Below the pieces are notes generated by a model. It saw nothing but the letters and a program-made list of their open reading frames with translations. It searched no databases and was not told the DNA's origin. 44,374 bases of DNA from Anaeromyxobacter terrae (GTDB taxonomy: Bacteria; Myxococcota; Myxococcia; Myxococcales; Anaeromyxobacteraceae), in the NCBI RefSeq assembly GCF_022690685.1, contig NZ_JALCYY010000045.1:1-44374 (forward strand), read 5' to 3'. Shown here in pieces: positions 29,541 to 39,344 of the stretch (positions within the stretch are counted from its first letter, which is position 1; every line of letters begins with the position of its first letter). The position numbers and the translations under genes were made by a program.

Positions 29541-30949
29541 CCTTCCTCCTCCGAGCCGGGGTGGGCGTTCTCGCCGTAGTGCTCGAGCTCGCGGCGGAGC
29601 TCCTTCACCTCGAACAGCGGGATGGCGGGCAGGAACCGCAGGAACAGCAGGAACAGCACGCCGAACGTGCAGATCGAGCCTAGGAACAGGCCCCAGTCGA
29701 CCCAGGTCGGGTAGTACATGCCCCAGGACGACGGGATGAAGTCGCGGTGGAGCGAGACCGCGATGATGACGAACCGCTCCGCCCACATGCCGATGTTGAC
29801 GAGGATCGCGACGAGGAACAGCACGTACTCGTTCCGCCGCATCGACGGGAACCAGAGGATCTGCGGGGAGACCACGTTGCAGAACATCTGGGCGATGAAG
29901 ATGCCCCTGTACGGCCCCTGGAACCGGTTCAGGAAGGCGAAGGCCTCGGCCGAGCTGCCCGAGTACCAGGCCATGAACCACTCCATCATGTAGCCGTAGA
30001 ACACCATGAGCCCGGTCGCGAGGATCACCTTCGCCATGTTGTCGAGGTGACGCTCGGTGACGACGTGCTGGTAGCCGAGCAGCCGGCGCGCCGGGATCAT
30101 GAGCGTCATCACCATCGCGAAGCCGCTGAAGATGGCGCCGGCCACGAAGTAGGGCGGGAAGATCGTCGTGTGCCAGCCCGGCAGCTGCGAGATGGCGAAG
30201 TCGAAGGACACGATGGTGTGGACGGAGACGACGAGCGGCGTGGAGAGCCCGGCGAGCAGGAGGTAGCCGATCCGGTAGTGGCGCCAGTGCCGCGCCGAGC
30301 CGCGCCAGCCGAAGCTCATGATCCCGTAGACGATCCGGCGGCCGCGGGTCCTGGCGGCGTCTCGCAGCGTCGCGAGGTCGGGGATGAGGCCGAGGTACCA
30401 GAAGAGGAACGAGACCGTCGCGTAGGTCGAGATCGCGAACACGTCCCAGGGGAGCGCGCTCTTGAAGTTCGGCCAGATCAGGTTCGTCGACGGGTACGGG
30501 ATGAGCCACCAGAACAGCCACGGCCGCCCGAGGTGGATGACCGGGTAGACGCCCGCCATCGCGACCGCGAAGAGCGTCATCGCCTCCGCGAACCGGTTGA
30601 TGGAGGTGCGCCACTTCTGCTGGAACAGGAGGAGGATCGCGCTGATGAGCGTGCCGGCGTGGCCGATGCCGATCCACCAGACGAAGTTCGTGATGTCGAA
30701 CGCCCAGGCGACGGGGATGTTGTTGCCCCAGGCGCCGATGCCGACGAACAGCGTCGTGACGAGCGACAGGGTCCAGAACCCGACGCCGCCGAGGAGCGCG
30801 ACGAGGAGCAGCAGCCAGCCCTTGCGCGTCGGGCCGAGGACGGGGGCGAGGAGGCTCTCGGTCAGCGCCCGATCGTCCGGGCGGCCCACGAGGACCGGCG
30901 CGCCCTCGAGCGCGTGGGCGTCTTGGATCGTCTTCTCGGCGGTGCTCAT
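29537..30949 (-). CDS. actC: Alternative complex III subunit ActC, NrfD-like
   Basis: The 470-residue product has about ten transmembrane helices and belongs to the NrfD/PsrC family. In alternative complex III it holds the quinol-oxidation site next to the Fe-S part of ActB. Conserved polar stretches inside helices include [21 protein letters not shown] (in part) and [21 protein letters not shown] (in part), which line the quinol pocket in homologues. It is coupled to actB upstream and actD downstream by ATGA overlaps. Confidence 0.95.
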   Translation of the reverse strand: MSTAEKTIQDAHALEGAPVLVGRPDDRALTESLLAPVLGPTRKGWLLLLVALLGGVGFWTLSLVTTLFVGIGAWGNNIPVAWAFDITNFVWWIGIGHAGTLISAILLLFQQKWRTSINRFAEAMTLFAVAMAGVYPVIHLGRPWLFWWLIPYPSTNLIWPNFKSALPWDVFAISTYATVSFLFWYLGLIPDLATLRDAARTRGRRIVYGIMSFGWRGSARHWRHYRIGYLLLAGLSTPLVVSVHTIVSFDFAISQLPGWHTTIFPPYFVAGAIFSGFAMVMTLMIPARRLLGYQHVVTERHLDNMAKVILATGLMVFYGYMMEWFMAWYSGSSAEAFAFLNRFQGPYRGIFIAQMFCNVVSPQILWFPSMRRNEYVLFLVAILVNIGMWAERFVIIAVSLHRDFIPSSWGMYYPTWVDWGLFLGSICTFGVLFLLFLRFLPAIPLFEVKELRRELEHYGENAHPGSEEEG

Positions 30950-33900
30950 GCGAGCTCGGGGTTCGGGTTGCGGAGCTTGACGAGATAGGCGGTGCGCGGC
31001 CGGGTGCCCAGCTCGTGCAGCAGGTCGTACCGGCGCGCGTCGGCGTGCTTGCGCGACACGCGCGAGCGCGGGTCGTTGAGGTTACCGAAGACGATCGCCT
31101 CGGACGGGCAGGCCTGCGCGCAGGCGGGCACGACCTCGTCCGGCCCGATCTTCCGGCCGGCCACGCGCGCCTCGATGCGCGAGCGCTGGATGCGCTGCGT
31201 GCAGTAGGTGCACTTCTCCATGACGCCGCGGGCCCGCACGGTGACGTCAGGGTTCATCAGCATCTGGAGCGTCGGCGCCATGTCCCCGTGGTAGTCGAGG
31301 AAGTTGAAGCGGCGCACCTTGTACGGACAGTTGTTCGAGCAGTAACGGGTGCCGACGCAGCGGTTGTAGACCATCTCGTTCAGGCCCTCGTCCGAGTGGA
31401 CGGTGGCGTTCACGGGGCAGACGTACTCGCAGGGCGCCATCTCGCAGTGCACGCACGCGAGCGGCTGCGTGACCGACCGGGGATCCTCGGCGGGCCCCTC
31501 GAAGTAGCGGTCGACCCGGATCCAGTGCATCTCGCGGTTGCGGAGCACCTGCTCCTTGCCGACCACCGGGATGTTGTTCTCCGCCTGGCACGCCGCCGTG
31601 CACGCCGCGCAGCCGATGCACTTCGACAGGTCGATCGACATGCCCCAGCGGTAGTCCTTCTCGGAGTAGTCGACCGGCTCGAGGATCGTCGGCGACTCGC
31701 CGCGGTGCTCGTCGAGCTCGGCCTTCGCGCGGGGGAGCTCCTCGTGGTCGAGCGCGAGCGCGATGGCGCGGCCCTCCATCGAGAAGTGGCCCTGCGTGAC
31801 GGCGAGCTCGGTCTGCTTGCCGGTCTTCTTCAGCTCGGCGCCGCCAGCGAACCAGGGCGCGTCGCTCGTGCGGAGCGCGTAGGCGTCGAACCCCGCGCCC
31901 TTGCCGACCGCCCCGGCGCCCAGCTGGCCGTAGCCGAGCGCCAGGGTGACCGCGTCGTCGGCGTGGCCGGGGACGACGAGCACCGGCGCGACCACCGCGC
32001 GGCCCGCGCGCGCGAGCTCGACGAGATCGCCCGACTCGAGCCCGAGCCGCCTCGCGGTGGCGGGCGAGAGGTGGGCGGCGTTCTCCCAGGTGAGCTTCGT
32101 GACGGGATCCGGCAGCTCCTGCAGCCAGGCGTTCTCGAGGAAGCGGCCGTCCCAGACCTTGTAGTCGGGCGCGAAGCCGAGCTCGAGGCCGCCCGCCGGC
32201 GCAGGGAGCTTCGCGAGGGCGCCGGCGACGCGGCCGGCGTCGACCTTCGCCTCCTCGGGCCGGCCGGCGCTCTCGGTGAGCAGGCCCGCCGCGAGCCACT
32301 CCTCCCACGTCCGATCGAACGGATCGGGCGGACGGGGCCGGTTCGTGTCCGCGGGGTTCGACGCGGCGGCGGGCCCCCCGAGCGGCAGCGGCGCGGGCGA
32401 AGCGCCGGAGCGGGCGCGCCAGCCGTCGCGCACGAGGCGCCAGGCGCCCTGGTCGCCCACGCCGAGGAACGCGGCGAGGAGATCGACCTCGGTCGTGCTC
32501 TCGAAGAGCGGCGAGATGAGCGGCTGCACGACGGTGACCGTGCCGTCGCGCGAGCGGAGATCGCCCCAGGACTCGAGCGGGTGGCTCGCCGCGAGCTTCC
32601 AGCTCGCCGCCCGCACGGTCTCGTCGTCGCGCAGCGCGAGGACCATCGAGTTCTTCACCTTGCCGAACACCTTGCGCAGCTCGAGGTCGGCGGGCGCGGT
32701 GTAGAGCGGGTTCCAGGCGGTCACGACGAGCGTGTCCACCTTGCCGCCCTGCACCTCGGCCGAGAGCGCGCGGAGCGCGTCCGGGCCCGCCTTCGGGTCG
32801 AGCAGCACCGGCGCGCGCCAGCTCACGACGGGCCCGACGTTGCCGAGCGCCTCGTTCATGGCCGCGGCGAGCGCGTGCACCGCCGGCGGCTGCCGCGCGC
32901 CCGCGACGACCAGCGAGCGCCCGCGGGCCCCCGCGAGATCCTTCGCGATGGCCTTCGCCGCCCTGGCCTGCTCGCCCGCGGCGCGCGCGCCGAGGGGCTC
33001 GAGGCCCGCGACCCCGGCCGCGGCGAGCTCCGCCGCGACCGCCCGCGCGAACGCCGCGACCTCGGCGCCCCGCATGCGGAGCCGGTGGTCGGCCATGCCG
33101 CCCGTCACCGAGAAGCGCGGCTCGGCGACGTAGAGCCGGTTCATGCGCTCGCCCTCGCGGCGCGAGGCGAACTCGCGCGCGTTGCGCAGGTGCTCGCCCT
33201 CGGTCGCGAGGAAGTCCGAGTCGAGCGACAGGATGACGTCGGCCTTCGCGAGCTCGAAGGTGGCGTCGAGCGGGCGGCCGAGCGCGATCTCCGCGCCGGC
33301 GCGCTGCGCGGCGTCGCCGCCGGCCGGCGCCCACGTGTCGAAGCGGGCCTTCGGGAAGCGCAGGAGGAGCCGGCGGCGCAGGTCGGCGAGGGTCGGCGAG
33401 CTCGTCGGAGCGACGAGGAAGCGCAGCCGGGCGCCGCCGTCCTTGTCGTGCTCGCGGGCGAGCGCGGCGATCTCCTGGAGGACCGTCGCCCACGCGAGCG
33501 CGCGCCCTCCGCGCGTGAAGCCCGCGAGGCGCGCCGGATCATAGAGATCGAGCACGAGCGCCTGGGTGATGGCGTCGGTGCCGCCGAGGCTCGCCGGGTG
33601 CAGGCGGTTGCCCTCGATCTTCACCGGCCGGCCCTCGTACGCCTGCACGACGAGCCCGACGGCGTACCCCTCGTCGCTCGTGGCGGTCGCGTAGCCGACG
33701 GGGACGCTCGGCGTCACCGCCTCGGGCTTCCGCACGTAGGGCACGAGCTTCTCGCGCGGCGGCTTGCAGGCGAGACCTGCGAACGCCGCGGAGGCGCCGA
33801 GGATCTGGAGGAAGCCGCGCCGCGAGAAGCCCTCGGGCGTCTCTGCGGCGCCCTCCGGGAACTCACCCGGCCCGGCGTCCGCCCGCCCCTCGAGCTCGTC

Positions 33901-33969
33901 GATGCTCTTCCAGCGGCGCGTCTCGAGCGCCGTCTTCTGACCGTAGATGGGAAGCCCTAGCGATGGCAT
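30946..33969 (-). CDS. actB: Alternative complex III subunit ActB, Mo-oxidoreductase-like/Fe-S fusion
   Basis: The 1007-residue product fuses a molybdopterin-oxidoreductase-like part (about 80-740) with a ferredoxin-like part (about 750-960). A twin-arginine signal (Arg50-Arg51, [17 protein letters not shown]) indicates Tat export. The Fe-S half has [11 protein letters not shown] from residue 784, [25 protein letters not shown] and later CTYC and CAQAC. The third motif has Thr where the second Cys is usual, consistent with the single 3Fe-4S centre reported for this complex. Known homologues lack the molybdenum cofactor. It carries electrons from quinol to ActA. The start at 33969 overlaps the actA stop by 13 bases. 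Confidence 0.95.
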   Translation of the reverse strand: MPSLGLPIYGQKTALETRRWKSIDELEGRADAGPGEFPEGAAETPEGFSRRGFLQILGASAAFAGLACKPPREKLVPYVRKPEAVTPSVPVGYATATSDEGYAVGLVVQAYEGRPVKIEGNRLHPASLGGTDAITQALVLDLYDPARLAGFTRGGRALAWATVLQEIAALAREHDKDGGARLRFLVAPTSSPTLADLRRRLLLRFPKARFDTWAPAGGDAAQRAGAEIALGRPLDATFELAKADVILSLDSDFLATEGEHLRNAREFASRREGERMNRLYVAEPRFSVTGGMADHRLRMRGAEVAAFARAVAAELAAAGVAGLEPLGARAAGEQARAAKAIAKDLAGARGRSLVVAGARQPPAVHALAAAMNEALGNVGPVVSWRAPVLLDPKAGPDALRALSAEVQGGKVDTLVVTAWNPLYTAPADLELRKVFGKVKNSMVLALRDDETVRAASWKLAASHPLESWGDLRSRDGTVTVVQPLISPLFESTTEVDLLAAFLGVGDQGAWRLVRDGWRARSGASPAPLPLGGPAAASNPADTNRPRPPDPFDRTWEEWLAAGLLTESAGRPEEAKVDAGRVAGALAKLPAPAGGLELGFAPDYKVWDGRFLENAWLQELPDPVTKLTWENAAHLSPATARRLGLESGDLVELARAGRAVVAPVLVVPGHADDAVTLALGYGQLGAGAVGKGAGFDAYALRTSDAPWFAGGAELKKTGKQTELAVTQGHFSMEGRAIALALDHEELPRAKAELDEHRGESPTILEPVDYSEKDYRWGMSIDLSKCIGCAACTAACQAENNIPVVGKEQVLRNREMHWIRVDRYFEGPAEDPRSVTQPLACVHCEMAPCEYVCPVNATVHSDEGLNEMVYNRCVGTRYCSNNCPYKVRRFNFLDYHGDMAPTLQMLMNPDVTVRARGVMEKCTYCTQRIQRSRIEARVAGRKIGPDEVVPACAQACPSEAIVFGNLNDPRSRVSRKHADARRYDLLHELGTRPRTAYLVKLRNPNPELA

Positions 33970-34607
33970 GTGTAGCAGCTCGTGCGGGGTTTCACGTCGT
34001 ACTTCTTCGCCAGCTCTTTCCCGAGCGCGACGGGGTCGCCTTCCGGCTGCCACGTCATGTTCGTGATCTCCTCGAGCGGGCGGAGACGCGGGGTGGGGTT
34101 CCGGTGACAGTCGAGGCACCAGCCCATCGTGAGCGGGGCGACCTGCTCGATCGCCGGCATCAGATCGACGCGTCCGTGGCACTCGACGCAGCCGACCCCC
34201 TTGTTCACGTGGATGGCGTGGTTGAAGTAGACGAAGCCGGGGAGGCGGTGCACCCGCACCCACTCGATCGGCTTGTTCGCGAACCAGCTCGCGCGCACGA
34301 GGTCGAGCAGCGGGCTCTTGTTCCACACCTGCGAGTGGCAGTTGAGGCAGAGCTCGGTGGGCGGGATCCCCGCGCTGGCGGCCTTGTCGACGGTCGTGTG
34401 GCAGTAGCGACAGTCGATGAGGTCGTCCTGCACGTGGTGCCGGTGGTCGAACTGGACCGGCTGCCCGATCTGCTCCGCCTGCCCGGTGCCCGCCGGGATG
34501 CGGGCGAACACCATCAAGGCGCCCACCGTCCCGGCGGCGCCGGCGACGAGGACCGCGATGACGATGCGGAAGATGCCGTTGGATCTCGGAGAAAAGAGTG
34601 CGCTCAT
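33957..34607 (-). CDS. actA: Alternative complex III subunit ActA, pentaheme cytochrome c
   Basis: The 216-residue product has one N-terminal transmembrane helix (about 13-34) and five heme c motifs: CRYCH (66-70), CLNCH (87-91), CVECH (140-144), CLDCH (164-168) and CYTCH (211-215). Scattered His residues (HRHH at 55-58, His130, His133) supply sixth ligands. It is the heme-wire subunit that takes electrons from ActB to ActE. It is the first gene of the twelve-gene cluster; its ribosome site is weak. The divergent ECF sigma gene starts 292 bases away. Confidence 0.96.
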   Translation of the reverse strand: MSALFSPRSNGIFRIVIAVLVAGAAGTVGALMVFARIPAGTGQAEQIGQPVQFDHRHHVQDDLIDCRYCHTTVDKAASAGIPPTELCLNCHSQVWNKSPLLDLVRASWFANKPIEWVRVHRLPGFVYFNHAIHVNKGVGCVECHGRVDLMPAIEQVAPLTMGWCLDCHRNPTPRLRPLEEITNMTWQPEGDPVALGKELAKKYDVKPRTSCYTCHR

Positions 34608-34666
34608 CGCGTGATGCGCATGCCCCTTGGACGTCGTGCAGGTACGGCCGGGCCCGCGCTGGGGCG

Positions 34667-34688
34667 TAAATTGTCTTGGATCAAATAT
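34667..34688. promoter_or_regulatory. AT-rich island in the actA-sigma divergent region
   Basis: The 22 bases from 34667 to 34688 are about 77% A+T, in sharp contrast to the surroundings, and lie 60 bases upstream of actA. On the minus strand they contain TTGATC and ACAATT, but no pair of hexamers has correct spacing, so the precise promoter is not assigned. This is the best candidate for the control region of the act-cox cluster. Confidence 0.4.
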
Positions 34689-34899
34689 CGACGGAAGGTC
34701 TCGGAAGGGGCGAGGGGCTCGGGTTCCTGCCCGGTCGCCGGCCCGCGCGGGATCCTCCGTGCCCGCCGCCGCAGCGGCCGGTCTCCCTCGGACGCGCGGT
34801 CGTCGAGGCCGCGCCGGCTGCGCGAGCCGAGCGGACGCGGGTCGCGGCGGCGACGCGGTGCTTGTTCCATCGACCGCTCCGAGTTACGACCCACCCCTC

Positions 34900-35763
34900 A
34901 TGGACCCCAAGGACACCGAGCTGCTCGACCGCGCCCGCGAGGGCGACCGCCGGGCCCTGGAGGCGCTCCTCTCACGGCATCAACGGAGCGTGTATCGCTT
35001 CGGGCTGAAGATGTGCCGCGACGAGGAGGACGCAAAGGACGTCTTGCAGGAGACCCTCCTTGCGGTCGCACGAAACGTGAAGGACTTCCGCGGCGCGTCC
35101 TCGGTTTCGACGTGGCTCTATACGATCGCCCGGAGCTTCTGCATCAAGAAGCGGCGGCGCTCGAAGTTCGCGCCGGAGCAGGAGGAGTCGCTCGAGGCGC
35201 GCGTCCCGGGCGAGGCGGCGCGCCAGGTGGTCGACCCGTCGCGCCCCCCCGACGACGCGCTCGCGGGCCGGCAGATCGAGGTCGCGCTGGAGCAGGCCAT
35301 CGCCGCGCTCGACCCCATGTACCGCGAGGTCCTCGTGCTCCGCGACGTCGAGGGGCTCAGCGCGCCCGAGGTCGCGGAGATCATGGGCCTCACCGTGGAG
35401 GCGGTGAAGAGCCGGCTGCATCGCGCACGGGTGGCGGTGCGTGAGGCGGTCGCGCCGCTGCTCGGGATCCCCGGCGCCGCCGCCCCGTCAACCGCTGCTG
35501 CCGCAGGCGCGGTCGCCCCTGCGGAGCCCTGCCCGGACATCGTCGAGCTCTTCTCGAAGCACCTCGAGGGCGAGATCAGCGCCACGCTGTGCGCCGACAT
35601 GGAGCGCCACCTCGCCCGCTGCCCCACCTGCGACGCGCGCTGCCAGTCGCTCCAGCGGACGCTCGCGCTGTGCAAGGCCGCGCCGCTCCCGGAGGTCCCG
35701 GCGGCCGTGCAGGCGTCCGTCCGGACGGCGCTGAAGGAGTTCATCTCGCTGCGAACGTCGTGA
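34900..35763 (+). CDS. ECF sigma factor fused to a C-terminal zinc-finger anti-sigma domain
   Basis: The 287-residue product has sigma region 2 (about 16-88, with DEEDAKDVLQETLLAV), region 4 (about 130-186, LSAPEVAEIMGLTVEAVKSRLHRAR), an Ala/Pro linker (188-208) and a C-terminal module 211-260 with Cys211, His237, Cys241 and Cys244. The HLARCPTC spacing (H-x3-C-x2-C) is the zinc-binding core of ZAS/zf-HC2 anti-sigma domains, normally a separate protein. Thus sigma and inhibitor appear to share one chain. There is no transmembrane segment, so sensing would be cytoplasmic (redox or zinc). The ATG at 34900 begins directly with family sequence. It is divergent from actA. Confidence 0.88.
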   Translation: MDPKDTELLDRAREGDRRALEALLSRHQRSVYRFGLKMCRDEEDAKDVLQETLLAVARNVKDFRGASSVSTWLYTIARSFCIKKRRRSKFAPEQEESLEARVPGEAARQVVDPSRPPDDALAGRQIEVALEQAIAALDPMYREVLVLRDVEGLSAPEVAEIMGLTVEAVKSRLHRARVAVREAVAPLLGIPGAAAPSTAAAAGAVAPAEPCPDIVELFSKHLEGEISATLCADMERHLARCPTCDARCQSLQRTLALCKAAPLPEVPAAVQASVRTALKEFISLRTS

Positions 35764-35859
35764 TCCCAGGGCCGCCCGGAGCGACGTGCGTGCTCCTGAG
35801 GCGCACCCGTTTGCCGGCCTCCCTTCCGCACCCCATCTTTGGGTTCGGGAGGTGAGGGG

Positions 35860-36471
35860 ATGCTCAAGGGAACCCTGTTCGCCGCGGCGCTCGCCGTCGC
35901 GGGACCGGCGCTCGCACAGTCCGGGACGACGAATCAGCAGCCATACACGCCGCCGCAGCAGCAGCCGCCGGCCTTGCCGCCGGCCCAGCAGCAGCCCGCG
36001 TCCGGCGGGACCGCCGCGCCAGGCGGCGCCTCGCAGCAGGTGGTCGTGAACCCGCCGAGCGGGCAGTCGGGCGGGACCACGACCGTGACGCCGCCGCCAC
36101 CCTCGTCGACGACCGTGGTGACCCCGCCGCCAGCGCAGGGCGCGACGGAGGTCGTGGTGGAGCGCCGTGAGCGGCCGAACCCGATGGCCACCGTCGCGAC
36201 CGACGCGGCGTACGGCGGCGTCGCGGGCCTCCTCGTCGGCACCGGCGTGTCGCTCGTCAACGAGTGGGACCACTGGCAGCGCGACATGATGATCGGCGCC
36301 GGCGCGGGGCTGCTCGTCGGCGCTGCGGTCGGGGCGATCCACGCGACGTACGACGCGCGCGAGGTGGACCGCCGCGAGCGGCGCGTCGCGGTGCGCGACG
36401 GGCTCGGCTCGACCGATCGCGACCCGGTCGTCAGGGCGCCGACCTACGTCGGCTGGGCCGGCCGGTTCTAG
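35860..36471 (+). CDS. Exported Pro/Gln-rich protein with glycine-zipper-like segment
   Basis: The 203-residue product has a signal sequence cleaved after ALA (residue 19), a low-complexity region (about 20-105) rich in Pro, Gln, Thr and Ser, and a C-terminal part with two Gly/Ala-rich hydrophobic segments (AAYGGVAGLLVGTGVSLV and GAGAGLLVGAAVGAIHATYD) that look like glycine zippers able to associate with membrane. The end (VVRAPTYVGWAGRF) with terminal Phe resembles outer-membrane proteins, but the chain is too short for a usual barrel. The start at 35860 has GGGAGGTGAG immediately upstream. It follows the sigma gene by about 96 bases on the same strand and is followed by a terminator hairpin. 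The function is unknown. Confidence 0.75.
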   Translation: MLKGTLFAAALAVAGPALAQSGTTNQQPYTPPQQQPPALPPAQQQPASGGTAAPGGASQQVVVNPPSGQSGGTTTVTPPPPSSTTVVTPPPAQGATEVVVERRERPNPMATVATDAAYGGVAGLLVGTGVSLVNEWDHWQRDMMIGAGAGLLVGAAVGAIHATYDAREVDRRERRVAVRDGLGSTDRDPVVRAPTYVGWAGRF

Positions 36472-36490
36472 AGCACGGCACCGCGTGGCT

Positions 36491-36525
36491 CGTGCCGGGG
36501 GGATGCGGCTCGTCCCCCCGGCACG
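36491..36525 (+). terminator. Hairpin terminator after the P/Q-rich protein gene
   Basis: A perfect 13-base-pair stem joins 36491-36503 and 36513-36525 around a 9-base loop, 20 bases after the stop at 36471 and before the aat promoter region. No T run follows. Confidence 0.6.
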
Positions 36526-36550
36526 GCTGTCCGCGGGGCGCGCCTCGCAC

Positions 36551-36556
36551 TACACT
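36551..36556 (+). promoter_or_regulatory. Candidate -10 box placing aat transcription at its start codon
   Basis: TACACT lies seven bases before the GTG start of aat; a weak -35 candidate CTGTCC lies at 36527-36532 (18-base spacer). If used, transcription would start at or within a base or two of the GTG, giving a leaderless mRNA. Consistent with that, no ribosome site precedes the GTG. Confidence 0.3.
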
Positions 36557-36563
36557 CGCGGGC

Positions 36564-37268
36564 GTGTCGATCTACCGGCTCTCGCGCGAGATCGCGTTCC
36601 CGGATCCGGAGCTCGCCGAGCCCGACGGGCTGCTCGCGATCGGCGGCGACCTGTCGGCGGAGCGTCTCCTCAGCGCCTACGCGATGGGGATCTTCCCCTG
36701 GTATGGCGACGACACGCCCATCCTCTGGTGGTCGCCCGACCCGCGCCTCGTGCTCGAGCCGGAGTGGCTGCACGTCTCCACCTCGCTGGCGCGCACCCTG
36801 CGCCGCGGCCGCTACCGGGTCACCGCCGACCGCGCCTTCGAGGACGTGATCCGGCGCTGCGCGGCGCGCGAGCGGCCCGGCCAGTCCGGGACCTGGATCG
36901 TGCCGGAGATGGTCGACGCCTACGTGCGCCTCCACCGGCTCGGCTTCGCCCACTCGTTCGAGGCGTGGGACGGCGACGCGCTCGCCGGCGGGCTCTACGG
37001 CGTGTCGCTCGGCGCGGCCTTCTTCGGCGAGTCGATGTTCGCCGATCGGCCGGACGCCTCGAAGGTCGCGTTCGTCCGCTCGGTCGAGTGGCTCGCGTCC
37101 TGGGGCGTGCGGCTCGTCGACTGCCAGGTCCGGACCGAGCACCTCGCGCGCTTCGGCGCCCGCGAGATCCCGCGCGCGGACTTCCTCGCGCGGCTCGCGC
37201 GCGCGCTCGAGCAGCCCACGCTGCGGGGCCGCTGGGATCTCGAGGTGCCGGAGCCGCCCCTGCCCTGA
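36564..37268 (+). CDS. aat: Leucyl/phenylalanyl-tRNA-protein transferase
   Basis: The 234-residue product adds Leu or Phe from charged tRNA to proteins with N-terminal Lys or Arg, marking them for ClpS-ClpAP. Family motifs are present in order: FPDPELAEPDGLLAIGGDLS (12-31), YAMGIFPWYGDDTPILWWSPDPR (in part), GLYGVSLGAAFFGESMF and DCQVRTEHLARFGAREIPRADF (in part). The length matches the usual 230-240. The GTG at 36564 begins the family start VSIYRLS. The functional partners clpS and clpA lie 2.2 kb downstream on the same strand, with an S9 peptidase gene inserted between on the other strand. Confidence 0.95.
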   Translation: MSIYRLSREIAFPDPELAEPDGLLAIGGDLSAERLLSAYAMGIFPWYGDDTPILWWSPDPRLVLEPEWLHVSTSLARTLRRGRYRVTADRAFEDVIRRCAARERPGQSGTWIVPEMVDAYVRLHRLGFAHSFEAWDGDALAGGLYGVSLGAAFFGESMFADRPDASKVAFVRSVEWLASWGVRLVDCQVRTEHLARFGAREIPRADFLARLARALEQPTLRGRWDLEVPEPPLP

Positions 37269-37281
37269 GGCGCGCCTACGT

Positions 37282-39234
37282 CTAGCGCGTCCCGGCGGCC
37301 TCCGGCGGCGACGCGCCGCCTGCGGCCAGCATCCGCTCGAGGAAGAGCGCCACCGCGGACGTCATCGTGTCGCGGTTCTCCTTCTTCTGGAAGCCGTGCC
37401 CCTCGTCCTCGGCGAGCAGGTACCAGACCTCCTTCCCGTTCGCGCGCACCGCCTCGACGATCTGCTCCGCCTCGGAGCGCGGCACGCGCGGATCGTTCTT
37501 GCCCTGCACCACGAACAGCGGCGCGCGGATGCGCGCGACGTGGTTGAGCGGCGAGATCCGCTCCTGGACGGCGCGCACCTCGGGCAGGCGCTCGTCGCCG
37601 TACTCGGCGCGGCGCAGGTCGCGCCGGTACGCCTGCGTGCTCTGGAGGAACGTCGGCAGGGACGAGATCCCCACCACGTCCACGCCGGCGCGCACGCGCT
37701 CGGGGAAGAACGTCATCGAGGCGAGCACCATGTACCCGCCGTACGAGCCGCCGTACACCGCGACGCGGGAGGCGTCGAGGTCCGGCCGGCGCGCGATGAA
37801 GTCGAACGTCGCGCCGATGTCCGCGAGCGCCTGCTCGCGCCGCACCCCGTCGTCCGCCGCGAGGTAGCGCTTCCCGTAGCCGTCGGACCCGCGCACGTTC
37901 GGGGCGAGCACGGCGACGCCGAGCTCGGCGGCGAGGAACTGCACGAACGGACTGAACGCCGGGCGGGACTGGCCCTCCGGGCCGCCGTGCCAGAGGACGA
38001 CGACCGGGCGGCGCCCCTCGCCACGCGGGCGGTAGAGGAAGGCCGGGACCTCCACCCCGTCCGTCGACGGGTAGCGGACGAGCTCGGGCTCGACGAAGAG
38101 CGAGGGATCGATCCCGCCCACCTCCGAGCGCGTCCAGCGGGTGAGCGCGCGGGTGCGAAGGTCGAGCACGTGGACGTCCGAGGGCGAAGTCGCCGAAGAC
38201 ACCGACACCGCGAGCCGGTCGCCGCGTCCGGCGGGGAACGCGAGGCGCCCGGCGACGCCGGGCGGGAGCGGGGCCGCGGAGAGCCGGCCGGCGCGCGGGT
38301 CGAGGAGGTGGAGGAGCGAGTAGCCGTCCGCGTTCACCGTGAACGCGACGCGACCGTCCCGCGCCACCGCCACCTGCTCCACCTCGGCGGCGACGCCGGG
38401 CGCGACCGGCCGCGGGGTCGCGCCCGCGCGGTCGAGGTCGATCCGGTACAGCGCGTTCCGGTCGCCGAAGCGGTCGGTCACCGCGTAGACGCTCCGCCCG
38501 TCGGCGGAGAAGGCCGCGTCGCGCAGCGAGCCCTCCCCCTCGAGGAGCGGCCGCGACGCGCCGGTCGCGATCTCGACGACCCGGAGGTCCGCGTCGGCGA
38601 TCGAGCGGAACCGCGAGACGAGGAGGCGGGCGCCGTCCGGGGAGAGGTCGAGCGGGAGGAACGACCCCTCCCCCTCCACGATCCGGCGCGCCTCGCGCGG
38701 CCGGGCGAGGTCGGCGACGTAGACGTCCGTGTCCTTGCCGTTCCGCCCGGTGCCCGCGTACGCGAGGCGGCGGCCGTCGTGCGAGACGAGGAGCGCCTCG
38801 TGCCGGCTCTTCCCGTCGGTGAGGAGCTCGGAGCGACCGGTGCGGCGGTCGAGGCGGTAGAGCTGGTAGAACTCGCCGCCGCCGACGTCCTGCAGGTAGA
38901 GGATCGTACGCGGATCGCCCGGCACGAGCCGCGCGTCGAGGACCGGCTCCTTGCCGAAGGTGACCTGCTCGCGCATGCCGAGCGGATGGGAGACGACGTG
39001 GAGCTGCACGGTGGAGCCGAAGCGCGTGCCGACGAGGAGCGTCCCGCCGTCCGGCGCGACGTCGAGGAGCGTCGCGCCTCGGGCGTTCTGGTACTGGTCG
39101 AGCCGCACGGCGAGCGAGGCCGGGATCTCCGGCACGCCGAGCGCGAGCAGGTTCGGTTGCCCGGGCATGGGCGTGAGGGCGAGGGGCGACGGGCCGGCGG
39201 CGAGCGCGAGCGCCGCGAGGAGGGCGATGGGCAT
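37282..39234 (-). CDS. Exported S9 family (prolyl oligopeptidase-type) peptidase
   Basis: The 650-residue product has a signal-like N-terminus (residues 2-14), an N-terminal beta-propeller (about 40-390, repeated WD40-like blades such as RRLAYAG and GRVAFTV) and a C-terminal alpha/beta hydrolase domain. The catalytic triad is visible: Ser497 in GGSYGGY, Asp581 in GKNDPR and His613 in DEGHGF. These enzymes cleave oligopeptides, often after Pro, or acylated peptides; secretion suggests a role in feeding on external peptides. The start at 39234 gives the short signal. It lies convergent to aat (stop codons 13 bases apart) and divergent from clpS. Confidence 0.9.
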   Translation of the reverse strand: MPIALLAALALAAGPSPLALTPMPGQPNLLALGVPEIPASLAVRLDQYQNARGATLLDVAPDGGTLLVGTRFGSTVQLHVVSHPLGMREQVTFGKEPVLDARLVPGDPRTILYLQDVGGGEFYQLYRLDRRTGRSELLTDGKSRHEALLVSHDGRRLAYAGTGRNGKDTDVYVADLARPREARRIVEGEGSFLPLDLSPDGARLLVSRFRSIADADLRVVEIATGASRPLLEGEGSLRDAAFSADGRSVYAVTDRFGDRNALYRIDLDRAGATPRPVAPGVAAEVEQVAVARDGRVAFTVNADGYSLLHLLDPRAGRLSAAPLPPGVAGRLAFPAGRGDRLAVSVSSATSPSDVHVLDLRTRALTRWTRSEVGGIDPSLFVEPELVRYPSTDGVEVPAFLYRPRGEGRRPVVVLWHGGPEGQSRPAFSPFVQFLAAELGVAVLAPNVRGSDGYGKRYLAADDGVRREQALADIGATFDFIARRPDLDASRVAVYGGSYGGYMVLASMTFFPERVRAGVDVVGISSLPTFLQSTQAYRRDLRRAEYGDERLPEVRAVQERISPLNHVARIRAPLFVVQGKNDPRVPRSEAEQIVEAVRANGKEVWYLLAEDEGHGFQKKENRDTMTSAVALFLERMLAAGGASPPEAAGTR

Positions 39235-39344
39235 GAGACCCCCGGAATAACCGCCCGCCCCACCGCCCGGCAAGCGGCCCAGCGGCCTGGCGGTCCGCCG
39301 CGCGGGGGGAGCACCGCCGGTCCACTGCCCTCTCCGTTCCCGGA

